NCBI GenBank assembly: GCA_021234155.1
Contig: JAJEKV010000012.1
Location: forward strand, 10,444,448-10,508,447
From: Isoetes taiwanensis
Lineage: Eukaryota; Streptophyta; Lycopodiopsida; Isoetales; Isoetaceae
Direction of reading: 5' to 3'
DNA length: 64,000 nt
Positions 53,045 through 64,000 of this stretch are shown one piece after another. Numbering within the stretch: position 1 is the stretch's first letter; each line of letters begins with the position of its first letter. Position numbers and translations under genes: made by a program. The notes beneath the pieces were generated by a model. It was not told the DNA's origin. It saw only the letters and a list, made by a program, of their open reading frames with translations, and made no database searches.

Positions 53045-54013
53045 TCAGCCTGGGTGGGTTTGTCGCTCCAGCGTGTGGGCCCGAGAATCGCTTCGGGAGG
53101 GCTTATGCGAGCATGTCATCGTAACCCTCCACCGCCATAATCCAAGTGCAACCGAATTCGGGCAAGGTACCGCATCGGGGGCCGTGAGTACCGGGCCAGC
53201 CAGCTTCACATAGAGTGGGAGGTGATCCGAGCTGCGGCCTCCCCCGTCCGTATGCATGCGGCCGACGCGTGAAAATGGGTGACAAGGTGTACATCCCCGC
53301 GGCCACTATGACATAATCCACGACACTAGTTCCGCCAACCGTGATTGTCCCGCCTCGCAAGTGTACCCGCGGGAAGAGGGCCATTGTGGTAGGCCATTGC
53401 ATATGAGCGAGGTCAAAGATACCGCGACATCGGGAGCAATTGCCCGCCGGGCAAGTGACGACTATCATTTGAGTGCCGCGGTGCAAGCTGCCCTCGTGGA
53501 ACGCGAACCGCAAAGACGCCATCCCGCGAGGGAGGTCCAGCCGCATGGCCTGTTCCACCCCTGTCCGTGCATTGAAGTCTCCAAGGAGCATGACTGCCCA
53601 TCCGCAGGCCGCCTTTGTATGTCATCATATAGATCGACATACGGGTCCATCCTGTCCATTTCCGAGTGGCTGTGATAGAAGGGACTCTCTGCATGGGGAA
53701 AGTAGCAAGCAGCTAGGAAGAGAGGATCTCCGCCAGGGTGGTGCACTTGGATCCACAAGTAGCGGTTATGTCTGTCGGTCTTCTGGAGGGAAACCAAATG
53801 TGCCAAGGCTACCCGGTAGTAGCAGGCAACCCCACCATGCCCACGTCTCCCTATACAACCATTGAACACTGGAAAATGCTGGTACCCTGGCAGATCGGGC
53901 AGCCAGTGGCCTGGGTGTTCCCGTGTCTCCATGAGGAAGATGAGGTCCATGTCCACAGCTACTGAATTGAGGCTATCGCCCTTCTGCCACGGGAAACCCC
54001 GATAGTGGCACAA
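53045..54013 (-). pseudogene. LINE AP-type endonuclease
   Basis: The frames show LIFLMETREHPG (catalytic Glu), GHGGVACYYR, LFLAACYFPHAESPFYHSH, then MLLGDFNARTG, VVDYVIVA and SDHLPLYVKL. E, GDFNAR and SDH are the endonuclease metal and His motifs that nick the target DNA. Two frameshifts divide the domain. Confidence 0.8.
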
Positions 54014-54016
54014 TTC

Positions 54017-55217
54017 CTATTGAGCGGCCGGAGATGCTTGTGTAGTGTGTGTCACGGATGGACCAAAGAAATGGGAGCAGATCGAAGGCGGGGCGACTTG
54101 GACAAGCGAAGCTGAGGCAACAGGGGCAGATTTGGCCGAGAAAGGAGCGGACCGAAGTTGTAGGGGCAGATTGCGGAGGATCGGGGGAGCGAGGCGCCAG
54201 GGTATCATTTGGTCGAAAGGTGTGTACCGGCAAAGATGTGGTCGATCGCGGGCGCCCCGCCCCGCAAAATCCCCCCGCATGCCTCTGTACCCGAGTAAGA
54301 TCTCACCATATAGAGATGTGCCATACAAGAACTTGCCCCCGCCGCAAGATGGCCTCTCGAACTCGTGCATCCGCAACCGTGAACATCACGACGGGCGGGG
54401 TGGCCCGGGCGCTGGACCCCACAGGGCTGGTCGCGATAACCCGAACAGGTCCCTGACCAGAAACGCCATGCGCCCAAGGATCCGTGGTGTATCTTCCGTG
54501 AGATTCTCTCCCGGCTCTTCGGGGCAGCCCCGAACTACCGGGTTGTGGCTCACACTGGCGCCTCCTGAGCTCGGCCGTCCGGAGGGAGGGCACCGCCCAC
54601 TCGTCCGGGTGGTGGCACGCGCGGATGATGGTGCGGTATGGGCAAAGCGGCGGCCGGTGTTCGGAGTTGACTGTGTGACCCTCATTGACATCTTGCGTGT
54701 TGTTGGGCTTTGCGATGACGGGTGTGTCATGTCTTTGCGGCTTTCGTTCTACGAAGTCTTGAGCTCAACTTTTGCAAGGCTTGGTCCTGTCTTGCCATCT
54801 CCCGCGTGCAGTGCCGCCATTGTGCCTGCGCCTCTGCCTGGAGGCCCTTGCCTTGCTGGGCAACGACAGATCGGAGCTGCCGCATTTCCTGGTCCCGTGC
54901 CAAATCCTTCTCCCAAAGGCTCGGTCTTTGTCTCGTTAACCGCCAAGGCGCCTCGCAACCTCGTCTTGCGGCGGTAGCCTCCTCAACTTCCAAGCGGGTG
55001 TGGCTTGTAGCCGCTGCGTGCCATGGCATTGGCCTCATCAACCTCGATGCGGAGCTGAGTCATGATTGCAAGTGTCTCGCGCTCTGCCCGGTCCCTGTCC
55101 TGTCTCGCAGCGTCCAGGGTATCTATCGGCGATGCTCTTTTGTCGACTCCTTGCTGCGAGAAGATATCCTCGAACTTCTTCCACGAAGCCGCCGCGATAA
55201 TCGCCCAACATTTCTTT
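54017..55217 (-). pseudogene. LINE 5' region, possible ORF1
   Basis: GC-rich with many overlapping short frames on both strands. Minus-strand coding is suggested by a helical, Arg/Glu/Gln-rich stretch (ARQDRDRAERETLAIMTQLR) expected of an ORF1 coiled coil. No zinc knuckle or RRM was identified. Confidence 0.4.
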
Positions 55218-58200
55218 AAACTTCCACTTTTGACGGGGTTGTGCCAAGTGTCCGAGTTAGGCATTGGTAGCCGTAATTAATCATGAACGGCGACATTTGG
55301 GATGATTCCTGCTTGGTGCTATTATATGCAAACTCCACCAAGTGAATAAACTCTTCCCACATACCTTGCTTGTTCCAGACATAGTTTCGTAGCATATCCT
55401 CCAATATTCTGTTGGTCCGCTCTGTTTGCCCATCCGTCTGGGGATGATAGGCCGTGCTCATGGATAGCTTCGTCTGAATTGTTGCAAAGAGGTCCTGCCA
55501 AAGGGCACTGATGAACTTCGGATCTCAGTCGGAGATAATTTCCCTTGGCATGCCATGGAGCCTGAAGATTTCTTTGGTGAAGAGCTTCACCGTATCCATA
55601 GCTGTGTCCGTGGTCCTACAAGGCACAAAATGGGCCATCTTCGACAACTTGTCAACCACGACCATCAAGGCATCCTTACCTCTTACTGTCCTTGGAAGCT
55701 CTGTTATGAAGTCCATGCTGACGACCTCCCACTTAGCGTTTGGCACCGCTAATGGTTCCAATGCCCCCGGAATTCGAAGCTGCTCTGCCTTCGTTTGTTG
55801 ACATAGCTGACATTCCTTGATGTGGCAAGCTACTTGCTTCTTTATTCCTGGCCAATAATAGCTGTTGTGCACTTTGAAATATGTCTTCATGAATCCTGCG
55901 TGGCCAGCTATTGGGCTATTGTGGGTGTCGTGGAGGATCAACTTCCGCACCCCTGATGATTCAGGCATGCACAGCTTGTTCTTATGGTAGAGAAGATTAC
56001 CTTCTTTCTTAAAATTTTTGAAGGTTTCCCTCTCCTTGTCTGTTCTTGCTTCCTTGCACAAGCTTGCCCATACTTCCTTGAAGTCCACATCCGTTGGCAA
56101 TGTTTCTTCAATCTTCTTCCCAAAATCGCTGGAGAGTGTCGAAATTGCATTGCAATGCACTCTAGTTGTCAGCGGATGCCTTGAAAGTGCATCTGCTACC
56201 ACATTAAGCTTCCCCGGCTTGTAGACTATGTCAAAGTCATACTCTTCGAGGAACTCCATCCACCTTCGCTGCCTCAGGTTAAGGTGTGGTTGCGTGAATA
56301 CATATTGGAGGCTCTGATGATCCGTGTCCAACTGGAACTTCCTTCCTAAGAGGTAGTGCCTCCAAATTCTTAACGCCCTGACAACTGCAAGCAATTCCTG
56401 ATCGTGCGTCGGGTAACGCGTTTCGGCGTCGTTCATCTTCCTGGAGTCATACGCTATTACCCGCTCTTCTTGCGTGATCACTGCACCTGTGGCTATCTTA
56501 CTTACGTCTGTCGCCACTAACTTGTCCTTCTCTGGGTCTGGTAGGGTCAAGACGGGGGCGGTTGTTAAAGCTTCATTCAACAATTTAAAGCCTGCTTGGG
56601 CTTTTTTGAGCCAATGGTCTGCCCAATTCTTCACCTTTTCCGCCTTCGTCAAGTCTGTTAATGGGGCTGTTATCTTTGCGAAGTTCTTCACGAACTTCCT
56701 GTAGTACCCTGCTAGGCCAAGGAAACTTCTGACCTCATGGACGTTCTTTAGCGCCGGCCAATGAATCATTGCTTCAATCTTGGCAGGATCCGTCGAGCAT
56801 GATCCAGGTATTCCACCTTCTCTGTTGCGAAGTGGCACTTCGACAACTTGGCGTACAACTGGTGCCTTCTCAACTTCTCGAGCACCCTTCTTACGTGTTG
56901 TGCATGTTCTTCAATGGATCTGCTATACACCAGAATGTCGTCAAAGAACACTATCACAAAGGTGTCCAAGAACTCCCTGAAGATGTCGTTCATGAGTCTC
57001 ATGAACGTTGCTGGCGCATTTGATAGCCCAAATGGCATTACTGTGAACTCGTAATGCCCATATCTGGTCCTAAAGGCCGTTTTGTGGACGTCTTCTTCAT
57101 TTATCCTGATCTGGTGATAACCTGACCTTAGGTCGATCTTGGAGAAGACGTTTGCCCCTTGGAGCTGATCCATCAAGTCGTCCGATCTGGGGAGCGCATA
57201 CTTGTTCTTGATGGTGTGCTTATTCAGCTGTCTGTAATCTATGCACATCCTCAAGCTGCTATCCTTCTTCTTGACAAAGAGAATGAGTGCCCCAAATGGT
57301 GAGACGCTAGGTCTAATGAAGCCTAGGTCGAGCAATTCCTGCAATTGCTTCTTTAGCTCCGTCAGTTCCTGTGTCGTCATTCTATACGGAGCCTTGCTCG
57401 TCGGCTTGGTTCCTGGTTCGAGTGCTATCTCACACTCGACTCCCCTATAAGGAGGAAGCTGCTCGATCTCATCTGGGAAGAGATCGTGGAATTCCGTGAT
57501 CAATTTGGCTATTTGCTTGGGCAACTTGCTGAACACCTTGTCTTCCTTGCTTTCCTCTGACTCGAGTTCTTCAATCTCAAGTTTGAAGATATATGCTACC
57601 TGCTCGCTCTTGATAGACTTGAGCAGCTTCTTAATAGACATACACTGCATGATGGGAGCAACTTCTTTACCTGTGATCTCAATGACTTTGCCGTCGGGCG
57701 TTGTGAGTGTCACCTTCTGCTTTCCATAATCAATGATGGCCCCTGCTGGTCCAAGGTACTCCATTCCTATTATCAAGTCATACTTGCCGATGCCCATTAC
57801 TTCTGCCCCCATCGGGATATTAATTCCCGGCAAGTCAATGTCGAAATTGATCCTCTTCCCTGCCGTATGTCTTACTGCTCCGCTTGCCAAGATTACGGGC
57901 CTCGGCTTGGACTTCAATGGTTTCAGCTTCAACATATCAACCATTCTTGGGGATGCAAAGTTGTGGCTACTTCCCGAGTCTATCAGGACTATGAAAGACT
58001 TGGCCTTGGCCTTCCCTACTGTGGAAATTACCTTATACTGGTTCTCTGCTTGTTCTGTATCTATGGCAGCAAAAATGTGACACTCACCCTGAATGTAGTC
58101 GCGTGCTGCCTCGCCGTCATCGTCAGACGGAGTGTCCCATCCACCCAACTCCGCTAGTGCTGCGCTCATGACGAAGGGGCAGTTCGCCGTTCTGTGGCCT

Positions 58201-58229
58201 AGTTGGAAGCATCTGAAGCAAAGCTGCAC
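55218..58229 (-). pseudogene. Ty3/gypsy pol: protease, RT, RNase H, integrase
   Basis: Protease has the intact [12 protein letters not shown] motif. RT shows [48 protein letters not shown] and the catalytic [11 protein letters not shown] deletion with frameshift at about 56800 separates RT from RNase H ([43 protein letters not shown]). Integrase follows with the zinc motif H...H...[10 protein letters not shown], the core [11 protein letters not shown] and MSTAYHPQTDGQTERTNRIL. A TGA/stop region near 55500 adds a second break. The chromodomain region, if any, lies beyond the cut. Confidence 0.9.
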
Positions 58230-59375
58230 TCCTGTCTCTTCTCTTTGGGCATTGCTTGTAAGAAAGATCGCACTGCTTTTGAGTAGTTCGACCCTTCCTG
58301 CTTGTCCTTGAAGGACACCTGCTTCCTCTCCTGCTGTCTCCCCTGGTTGCCACTATATGGGGATTTAGCTGCACTTGGGCTGGATGCTCTAGGGCTATAA
58401 CTCCCTGTTGCCTTGCCTCTAACACAGTCTTTGGCCGCTCGAGGCCCGTTCCTTTGCAAACTTATTGCTTTGGATTACGCCCGATCTTGTCTTGGGATCT
58501 ATTGCCCTTACAAGCTTACGGATTTCTTCGTTCAATCCCGATGTAGCTCTCCAGCTGCGTGTTTTTCACTCAATTTCGCACATACTGACCTTAGTCTCAT
58601 GAACTCCTGTATTGTATACGGATTGCTTTTTGTACCCCTTGCCGCAACTTGTAGAACTGCTGCATCATGTTGGACTTGTGTTCCCTCGGGACGTAATGGC
58701 ACTTGAAGGCTTTAGCAAACTTTTTAAATCTGCACCCATCTCTGCTTAAGCCATGGGCCTTGGCATAACCCTTCCACCGGATGCATCTTTGCTCCCTTCG
58801 GGTTGGTACATTGCCACCCCCGCCCTTGTCCTTGTCTTTCATCCTATAGGCGTTGCCATACTCGCTATCTCGTCCGACCCGCCTCGCTTCCAAGCGACTG
58901 TTCTCGCTGAGAATTGTTCAAGCTTCCGGCCTTCCATCACGTTGCCCAATCGCCGAGTCTACCTTCTTACGGTAGTCTAAGGCCTTAGCGTCCTTGCGCT
59001 GCGCCAGTCCCTCACGGTCTGCACTTGTTCGACCTCTTTCACCGGACTCGAGTCAGGGGCCAGAGCTTGAATCTATGCTAGGAGACCTCCTTCTCTTACT
59101 CCTCTTCTTATCCTTCCCCGACTTTCGAGGTGTCGTTTGCGGCCCAGCTGATGCTTGTGCCGCTAATAGAGAACTTTTTATGCGGTGGAAGTTACGTTTC
59201 TCATTTGCGACATCTCCTCTTCTGGGGTCATGGGACCAAATGCTTCGAACAGGTTCCTTGGGATGGGTTGCCTGTCAGGGGTCTCTTCGTCTCTGTTGGG
59301 CCTCCTGTTTTGTTCGACTGTTCTTTGTTCCCTATCTGCATACACAGTTGGCCATGGCCTTATAGTTAGATTCAT
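58199..59375 (-). pseudogene. Ty3/gypsy gag, frameshifted
   Basis: Fragments in several frames match the copy B gag: an N-terminal piece at 59375-59178, IRWKGYAKAHGLSRDGCRFK near 58780, FAKAFKCHYVPREHK, and a Ser/Lys-rich linker. It is followed by the zinc knuckle [14 protein letters not shown] at the start of the pol frame. Several indels destroy the frame. Confidence 0.75.
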
Positions 59376-59535
59376 TTACTTTATTGTATTCATGTATTTG
59401 CCGATATAATTTTTGGAACCAAATACAATCAACAAAGTATTTAAATATTGGCAACAAAATATTTTTATTATATAATATTTTAGATACAAGTCCTCCGGGA
59501 TCAAGATTTTAACTATTCTTGAAATCGCCGTAGGA

Positions 59536-60068
59536 GATAGCGGACATCCCTGTTTAACACCTATGGTGCTGTTCACCCAGTGATCTGACACAGGCAAAGT
59601 GGCATATATTCCGTCATAGAGCTGGTAGATGGCATTCTGCAAATCCTGTGGGACATGTAGCTCCTGCAAGCGTTGCCACAACAGGTCCCGAGGGACCGTA
59701 TCATATGCCGTCTTAAAATCCACGAAACAACAATAGAAGTCACGTCGTGCATTGCGGCTAGCTTCCATAAGAATTTTGAGAGTAAAAATATGATCACTCG
59801 TGGAGTGGGCAGGGCGAAAACCTGCCTGGCCAACTACACGTACTCCAGCTTCCTCATCCCATTGCGTTAACTTCTGCTCCAGCACACATGCTAGAAGTTT
59901 TGCGAGTAACGGGCTCACCATGATCATACGGTAGTTGGTGGAGTCATCCCTACTTCTCGTCTTATGAATAGGGGTGACCTTGCTAACCATCCATTCCTGT
60001 GGGAGGCCCTCTCTGATGGCCTGATTGATTATCCCTGTCAAAGGCCCGAGCAAAGCTGGCCCGAGCAA
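59536..60068 (-). pseudogene. LINE reverse transcriptase fragment joined to the gypsy copy
   Basis: The minus frame encodes EGLPQEWMVSKVTPIHKTRS, QAGFRPAHSTSDHIFTL, CCFVDFKTAYDTVPRDLLW and IGVKQGCPLSPTAIS. RT blocks 0-4 of the same LINE family end before the YADD motif. The frame runs on into ORF3-tail and gypsy spacer sequence, creating a chimeric open frame 60068-59376 that is an accident of the junction. Confidence 0.8.
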
Positions 60069-60179
60069 AGGGTGTATATACTATGGGTATCGACCAGAGA
60101 ATTTTTCTCCTTATCTCTAAAAAGACCCAGGAGGAATTGATCGGATTAACGAAATCCACATGGAATTTGGACTGAAGTG

Positions 60180-61060
60180 ATATTTTGGTTGGTAAAGTGT
60201 TGGTTTATTGATTAAATGTTTGTATTTTGCTTTTGTGACCCTCTTTGAAAAAATGCTTAGTTTATATAAAACATTATATATCTTGGATGTGATACATATA
60301 TTACAATGGCAAATGAGAGACTGTTGATGAAGAACTTGTGTTTATTATCAATTTCACAACAAACAAAAAAGTGGATCATACCATGTGAAGTTGGTGTGTT
60401 CCGGCTTTTTAGCATATACATAATTTGCTTGATGTGATCCTTTTTGGAAAAAATGTCGTTCCATGTAAAATGGCTTTGATTATCTTTTATAAAAGAAATA
60501 TATGTGTGTCTTATTTGAAGTAAAGTGTGCATATATAAAGTGTGAGTATATTGATAAAGTGTTTGCTTTTTGAAAAGGGCTAATAACTTTATGTATCTGA
60601 GGTGGTAAATTATTTTAGATGCAAATAGGAAGGGGTACCTGTATGTAATTTTAATTTGATGACAAATAAAAAAGTGGATCACACCATGCAAATTTAGTGT
60701 GTTCCAATACTTCTTGCTTATGTACTACTTGCTTGGTACGATCATTCTTGAAAAAACGTATGCTCTCTAAGAAGGACTAATAACTTTATATACTTTGTGT
60801 GTGTGTGTTTTTTTTTTTTTTTGGGGTGGGTATTTATATGCAATTTAATTTGACAACAAATAAGAAAATGGATCACACCATGCAAATTCAGTGCGTTCCC
60901 ATTCTTTTTTTGCATATATATTATTCACTCGATGTGATCCTTTTTGAAAAAAAGCTTTCAAGTAAGGAAAAAAAAAGGAAATATCTTGTATAAAGCATAA
61001 GTATCTTATTTAAAATGTAAAATATTTGGTATATAAAGTGTTGGTTTATCAATAAGAAAG
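60180..61060. repeat. AT-rich imperfect tandem repeats
   Basis: Blocks containing RTGGATCAYACCATG, then TGTGTTCC and GATGTGATCCTTTTTGAAAAAA occur at about 60360, 60662 and 60853, with a partial at 61049. The spacing is 190-300 bp. No coding function is apparent; it resembles a degenerate satellite or an internal amplification. Confidence 0.65.
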
Positions 61061-61069
61061 TAGGTCACA

Positions 61070-61440
61070 ACTTACAAATTCCATCTTAGAGTTATCCTTC
61101 ATATGTAAGGCAGTTTATAATTTTTGTTCGGATTTGATATAGTTCCTACACCGCAATTTAAAATGTCCTTAGAGTGACACGATGTGGTTCTCTATTTAGG
61201 ATGGGATTAAACTTGAGACGTGTATTACAAACTTTTTAGAGAATAGTAACACCTGTGTTTAGGTCAGTGGTTTCGACAGCTGCCATAGCCAAGCAACATC
61301 GAGCTCCTGCCACCTTGATCCTGGCATTCCTAAAGCTTTTCAATCCGAGTACGATCTTGCTTAGGTTACATGGAGTTTAGCTTTTCTTGTATGGCCGCGA
61401 TTTAAACTGGGGTTTTTGTTGCATACCTGTAATTGTTCAG
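61070..61440. other. spacer
   Basis: No gene was seen between the tandem repeats and the LINE tail. Confidence 0.4.
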
Positions 61441-61452
61441 TCTCTTGGATGT

Positions 61453-61454
61453 GA

Positions 61455-61486
<32 letters not shown>

Positions 61487-61488
61487 AT
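61453..61488. repeat. (GAAA)n microsatellite at LINE 3' end
   Basis: About nine GAAA units on the plus strand, exactly where the LINE sequence ends. Confidence 0.95.
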
Positions 61489-61662
61489 GATTTTTATCAT
61501 CCACTAAGACCAATCGGCCTATGGGACTCAGAAGGAGCGCATCAAACTTATTATTGTCCAGGTTAAAAAAAAACCTCCGCCCCGAAGGGTTTTCGAGGGA
61601 AAAACTGTGGCAGTAATAAGAATGTTGTCAAACTGTACAGGTAATATATGTATATATGCATG

Positions 61663-63330
61663 TCAAGTGTGTGCCCGAGGACATATCTGATCTAGCATGT
61701 CCATGACCTCCTGAAGGTATGATCCCAACATCCGCATGGAAGTCGTGCTCAATGTCACATGTAGCGGCTGGCCAGGCCTGGCCAACTTAGCATAGTGCGT
61801 CCGGATTTGATCATATGTTGGGCAGCTTTGAAGGGTATGAGATTCATCCTCAATGACTCCCATTTGGCAGCATTGACAAAGCCTGTCCTGGCATGGCTCA
61901 CCAATCCATTTGCCCGTCTCAATTCGAAGATGGTTGCCCCTGTGCGAATGGAGGCAATGAGTCTGCACCTTTTCATAGGCAAGTGGGTACGTAGGTAGCA
62001 TTGCGGGCCTCATTCCAATGTGGGATTTATGTGGCGTTGGTAGTGTGCTGCCTTGACCGGTTCAAGGGCATTGGCATCCTAGAGCTTGTTGATGAAGCAA
62101 GCGTCAAGATATTGCCTCAAGCTATGACGATCTGCCTCTGTTTGCACATGTATGCATCTGTGCTCCTGCACATTCCATCTAGCCAACCATTGAGCTCTCT
62201 TTTCCCTCCAGCAGGCTTTGAGGCGATGTGGCCCTATTGCCATGATATAAGCTAGGTTAGGGAGACGAGCATCTCCCACATTTACTATCTTCTGAAAATA
62301 GACAATGTGGCGATCAAGGGTCGCCCTCAGAAGAGGTAGAAAACCCGTCTCATGCAGCATAATTTGATATGAGACTGTGGACTTCACCCCTAGTGCTCGT
62401 ACTAAGAAGGTTTTCTGCACCTGCTCTAAGTCATTCCAAGTAGCGAGGGACACTACTGGGCCCCATACTTCAACCCCGTATAAAAGGACAGACTCCGCTA
62501 AGACCTTGAATAGGTGCGACTGATGGGCCCAATCATACAACTCCGCTCTATAACTATTATTTTGTATTGCATATATTGTCTTCCAGCCTGCCGTCACTCG
62601 TAGCCGTATGGATATGTCCTAGTACATAGTAGAAGGAAACTCCACTCCCAAATATTTATATGTGGGTACCACTTCCACATTCTGCCCTCGGTAACTGAAG
62701 GCGGGGATCCTCGGCTGTCGTGAGGATGATATGAGGACCACCTTAGTCTTGGCCAGGTTGACGCGTATATCAGTCGCTTGGAAAAATGTGCCCAGGGCAT
62801 CAAGATGGCACTGTATGCCTGCTGGTGTGTAAGCTAGGAGGCCCATATCATCAGCATATATTAACTGCCTGATGATCTGATGCAAAAGGTGAGCTCTGTC
62901 GCCCCCATTATCAGCAAGCCAGCTCTCCAACTGATCAATGTAAAGCCCAAACAATGTTAGGGAGAGAGGGCATCCCTGAAGAACCCCGATACTACTATCA
63001 AATGGTTGGCTTGTCGACTGCAACCGATCCGAGCATCTCTCATATAATACTATCAAGTGGTTGGCTTGTCTACTACTATCAAATGGTTTGCTTGTCGACT
63101 GCTTTCTGTAAATCTATAGGAAACCCCAGCTGTCGCAATCGTGCCCATAGCTTTTCCCGAGGCACAGTATCAAATGCCTTCGCAAAATCCACAAAGCAAC
63201 GATATAGGTTCTACCGGCAGTTCCTGTTGTCTTCAATTAGAGTCTGCAACGTGAAGATGTGGTCAATGGTTGAGTGCCGATATCTGCATCCTGCCTGGGT
63301 GAGGGCCCGCACCTCTGTTGCCGCTACTGT
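61663..63330 (-). pseudogene. LINE RT C-terminal half and zinc-finger domain
   Basis: The frames encode SSIGVLQGCPLSLTLFGLYI, LIYADDMGLLAYTPAG, VNLAKTKVVLISSS, YKYLGVEFPSTMY (then a TAG), WNDLEQVQKTFLVRALGV, LARWNVQEHRCIHVQTEADR, and the final domain NHLRIETGKW with CQCCQMGVIEDESHTLQSCP. The last Cys/His cluster (CX2C...H...C) is a nucleic-acid-binding domain downstream of RT. A small local duplication (ACTATCAA.TGGTTGGCTTG) at 62990-63100 and stop codons show the copy is dead. Confidence 0.8.
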
Positions 63331-63389
63331 CAACTGCTGCTCGAGAATCCCCAGCGAGCAGTTTTGCAAAATATATTATATGTATTGAA

Positions 63390-64000
63390 ATCCTATTTGC
63401 ATAATGCTCAGTCTTATGCAAGTGTATTTACTTTATTAAGAACAAATAGTATATATGAATTCTTATGTGTCATGTTCGAATTATTAGCAACACATGTCCA
63501 CATAAGTGTCTCAATTGCTTTTTTAGTCTGACCCCGTTCCCATATTAACTATTATCAAACATATCCTAATATGAATGTTGGTATAAGTAATTTTCTAATA
63601 GGGCAGTCCATAGTGTGGGACTTCCATAAGTCCCACTTTTCTTGAATATGTGATTATTCCTTGATCTAGATCATATATAGCGGTCCTCATTTGTGGAGCA
63701 TGCTTATACAAGTTTAGGTATACCATATACCAAAATTTGCAAAATACCATAAGGTTTGAGGCAATATACCAAATGCGTCGATTCTATACATGTACTATAC
63801 GATTTGAAGGAGTACAAAAGGGGCTCTCGCTGCCCTACATTACCCCCCATATAAATATGCGCCCAAACCAGAAGGGGTTTCAGGGGGGTTTTTTAATGAA
63901 ACAAGAGGGCTCAAATTCTTGTCTAATCTCTAAGTCTAAAACTTTCTGATATATATATAGTACAACAGGCACCCATAATGGCAAAACTGCCGTTCGACTA
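63390..64000. other. AT-rich sequence, no gene recognised
   Basis: Only short frames; no repeat or motif supported. Confidence 0.5.

Larger units (their letters stand above)
51068..55217 (-). mobile_element. GC-rich LINE, EN and RT present, 3' end missing
   Basis: Minus-strand order: possible ORF1 (55217-54017), AP endonuclease (54013-53045), reverse transcriptase (about 52952-51368), and C-terminal domain cut at 51068. It abuts the Ty3/gypsy integrase at 55217. It is far more GC-rich and CpG-rich than its surroundings and than the related LINE at 61.4-63.4 kb. LINEs normally lose the 5' end, but here the last domain and UTR are absent, so a later deletion or insertion took the 3' end. Confidence 0.8.
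55218..59535 (-). mobile_element. Ty3/gypsy retrotransposon gag-pol (copy C), both ends missing
   Basis: Minus-strand order: the tail of ORF3 (59535-59500), gag, protease, reverse transcriptase, RNase H, integrase, cut at 55217 by a LINE. No LTR is left. The gag-protease portion is closely similar to copy B. It supplies the pol genes that copy B lacks and, through the retained ORF3 tail, connects that pol type to the H3-carrying family. Confidence 0.85.
61445..63366 (-). mobile_element. 5'-truncated LINE with (CTTT)n 3' tail
   Basis: On the minus strand it runs from within RT (63366) through the YADD block to the C-terminal zinc domain and a 3' UTR with TTTTCCCTCGAAAACCC, ending in a CTTT microsatellite at 61488-61453 instead of poly-A. 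Same family as the copies at 23.5, 43.5, 51-55 and 59.5 kb; this is the only copy here with RT and true 3' end together. Confidence 0.85.

Noticed and set aside
54045-54977. A 310-codon plus-strand frame as a gene
   Set aside because: It is antisense to a GC-rich LINE where long open frames occur on both strands by composition; no domain is visible.

Overview
This is a nuclear window from a land plant. The supporting evidence is an intact multi-exon plant-type Rab5 (RABF2) gene, a urease accessory UreF gene, a plant-specific Dof zinc finger, pieces of a tonoplast monosaccharide transporter (MSSP/TMT type), and the mix of Mutator-like, pogo-like, Ty3/gypsy and LINE elements. The density of old repeats and the divergent Dof domain suggest a repeat-rich, possibly non-flowering plant, but I cannot name the species. 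Only three loci look like conserved host genes: Dof (about 12.1-12.6 kb), UREF (13.9-14.7 kb) and RABF2 (45.3-46.7 kb). Nearly everything else is mobile DNA in layers.

Layout. 1-4.25 kb: the 5' part of an LTR retrotransposon (copy A, minus strand) inserted into a gene for an HUH (Rep-type) endonuclease that continues to 5.5 kb. 5.9-12 kb: degenerate LINE remnants, a 1.4-kb direct duplication and a TTAAGTTA-rich inverted-repeat element family. 12-16.5 kb: Dof, a duplicated Rab5 exon 1-2 fragment, UREF and a broken MSSP copy. 16.58-21.75 kb: a Mutator-like element (MULE) with about 580-bp terminal inverted repeats, a perfect 9-bp target duplication, a degenerate FAR1/MULE-type transposase and a ULP1-type protease region. 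22.7-25.3 kb: a pogo-type transposase pseudogene interrupted by a LINE 3' end. 25.9-33.65 kb: LTR retrotransposon copy B (minus strand). 33.7-37.9 kb: a DNA element with two divergent genes, itself hit by a retroposed insertion. 38-45 kb: AT-rich, mostly unannotatable sequence with LINE relics. 45-47.4 kb: RABF2 with a foldback element next to its 5' end. 48.7-51 kb: an unrecognised, possibly Penelope-like element. 51.1-55.2 kb: a GC-rich LINE. 55.2-59.5 kb: a Ty3/gypsy gag-pol. 59.5-63.4 kb: LINE fragments and tandem repeats.

The most unusual system is LTR element copy B. Between its 5' LTR plus tRNA primer-binding site and its gag-protease region it carries an intact 412-codon ORF. This ORF begins with the exact first ten residues of histone H3 and ends with an H3-like histone fold, with about 320 charged residues between. 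It is flanked on both sides by pairs of near-identical 67-nt hairpins. A second copy (A) keeps the same LTR, the hairpins and a deleted H3 fold, so the arrangement belongs to the element family. Further unrecognised ORFs lie between the H3-like ORF and gag. The sequence suggests a retrotransposon lineage that acquired a histone H3-like protein, possibly to interact with host chromatin or silencing; that function is inference. The second notable item is the HUH endonuclease gene, which resembles Replitron-type transposon proteins.
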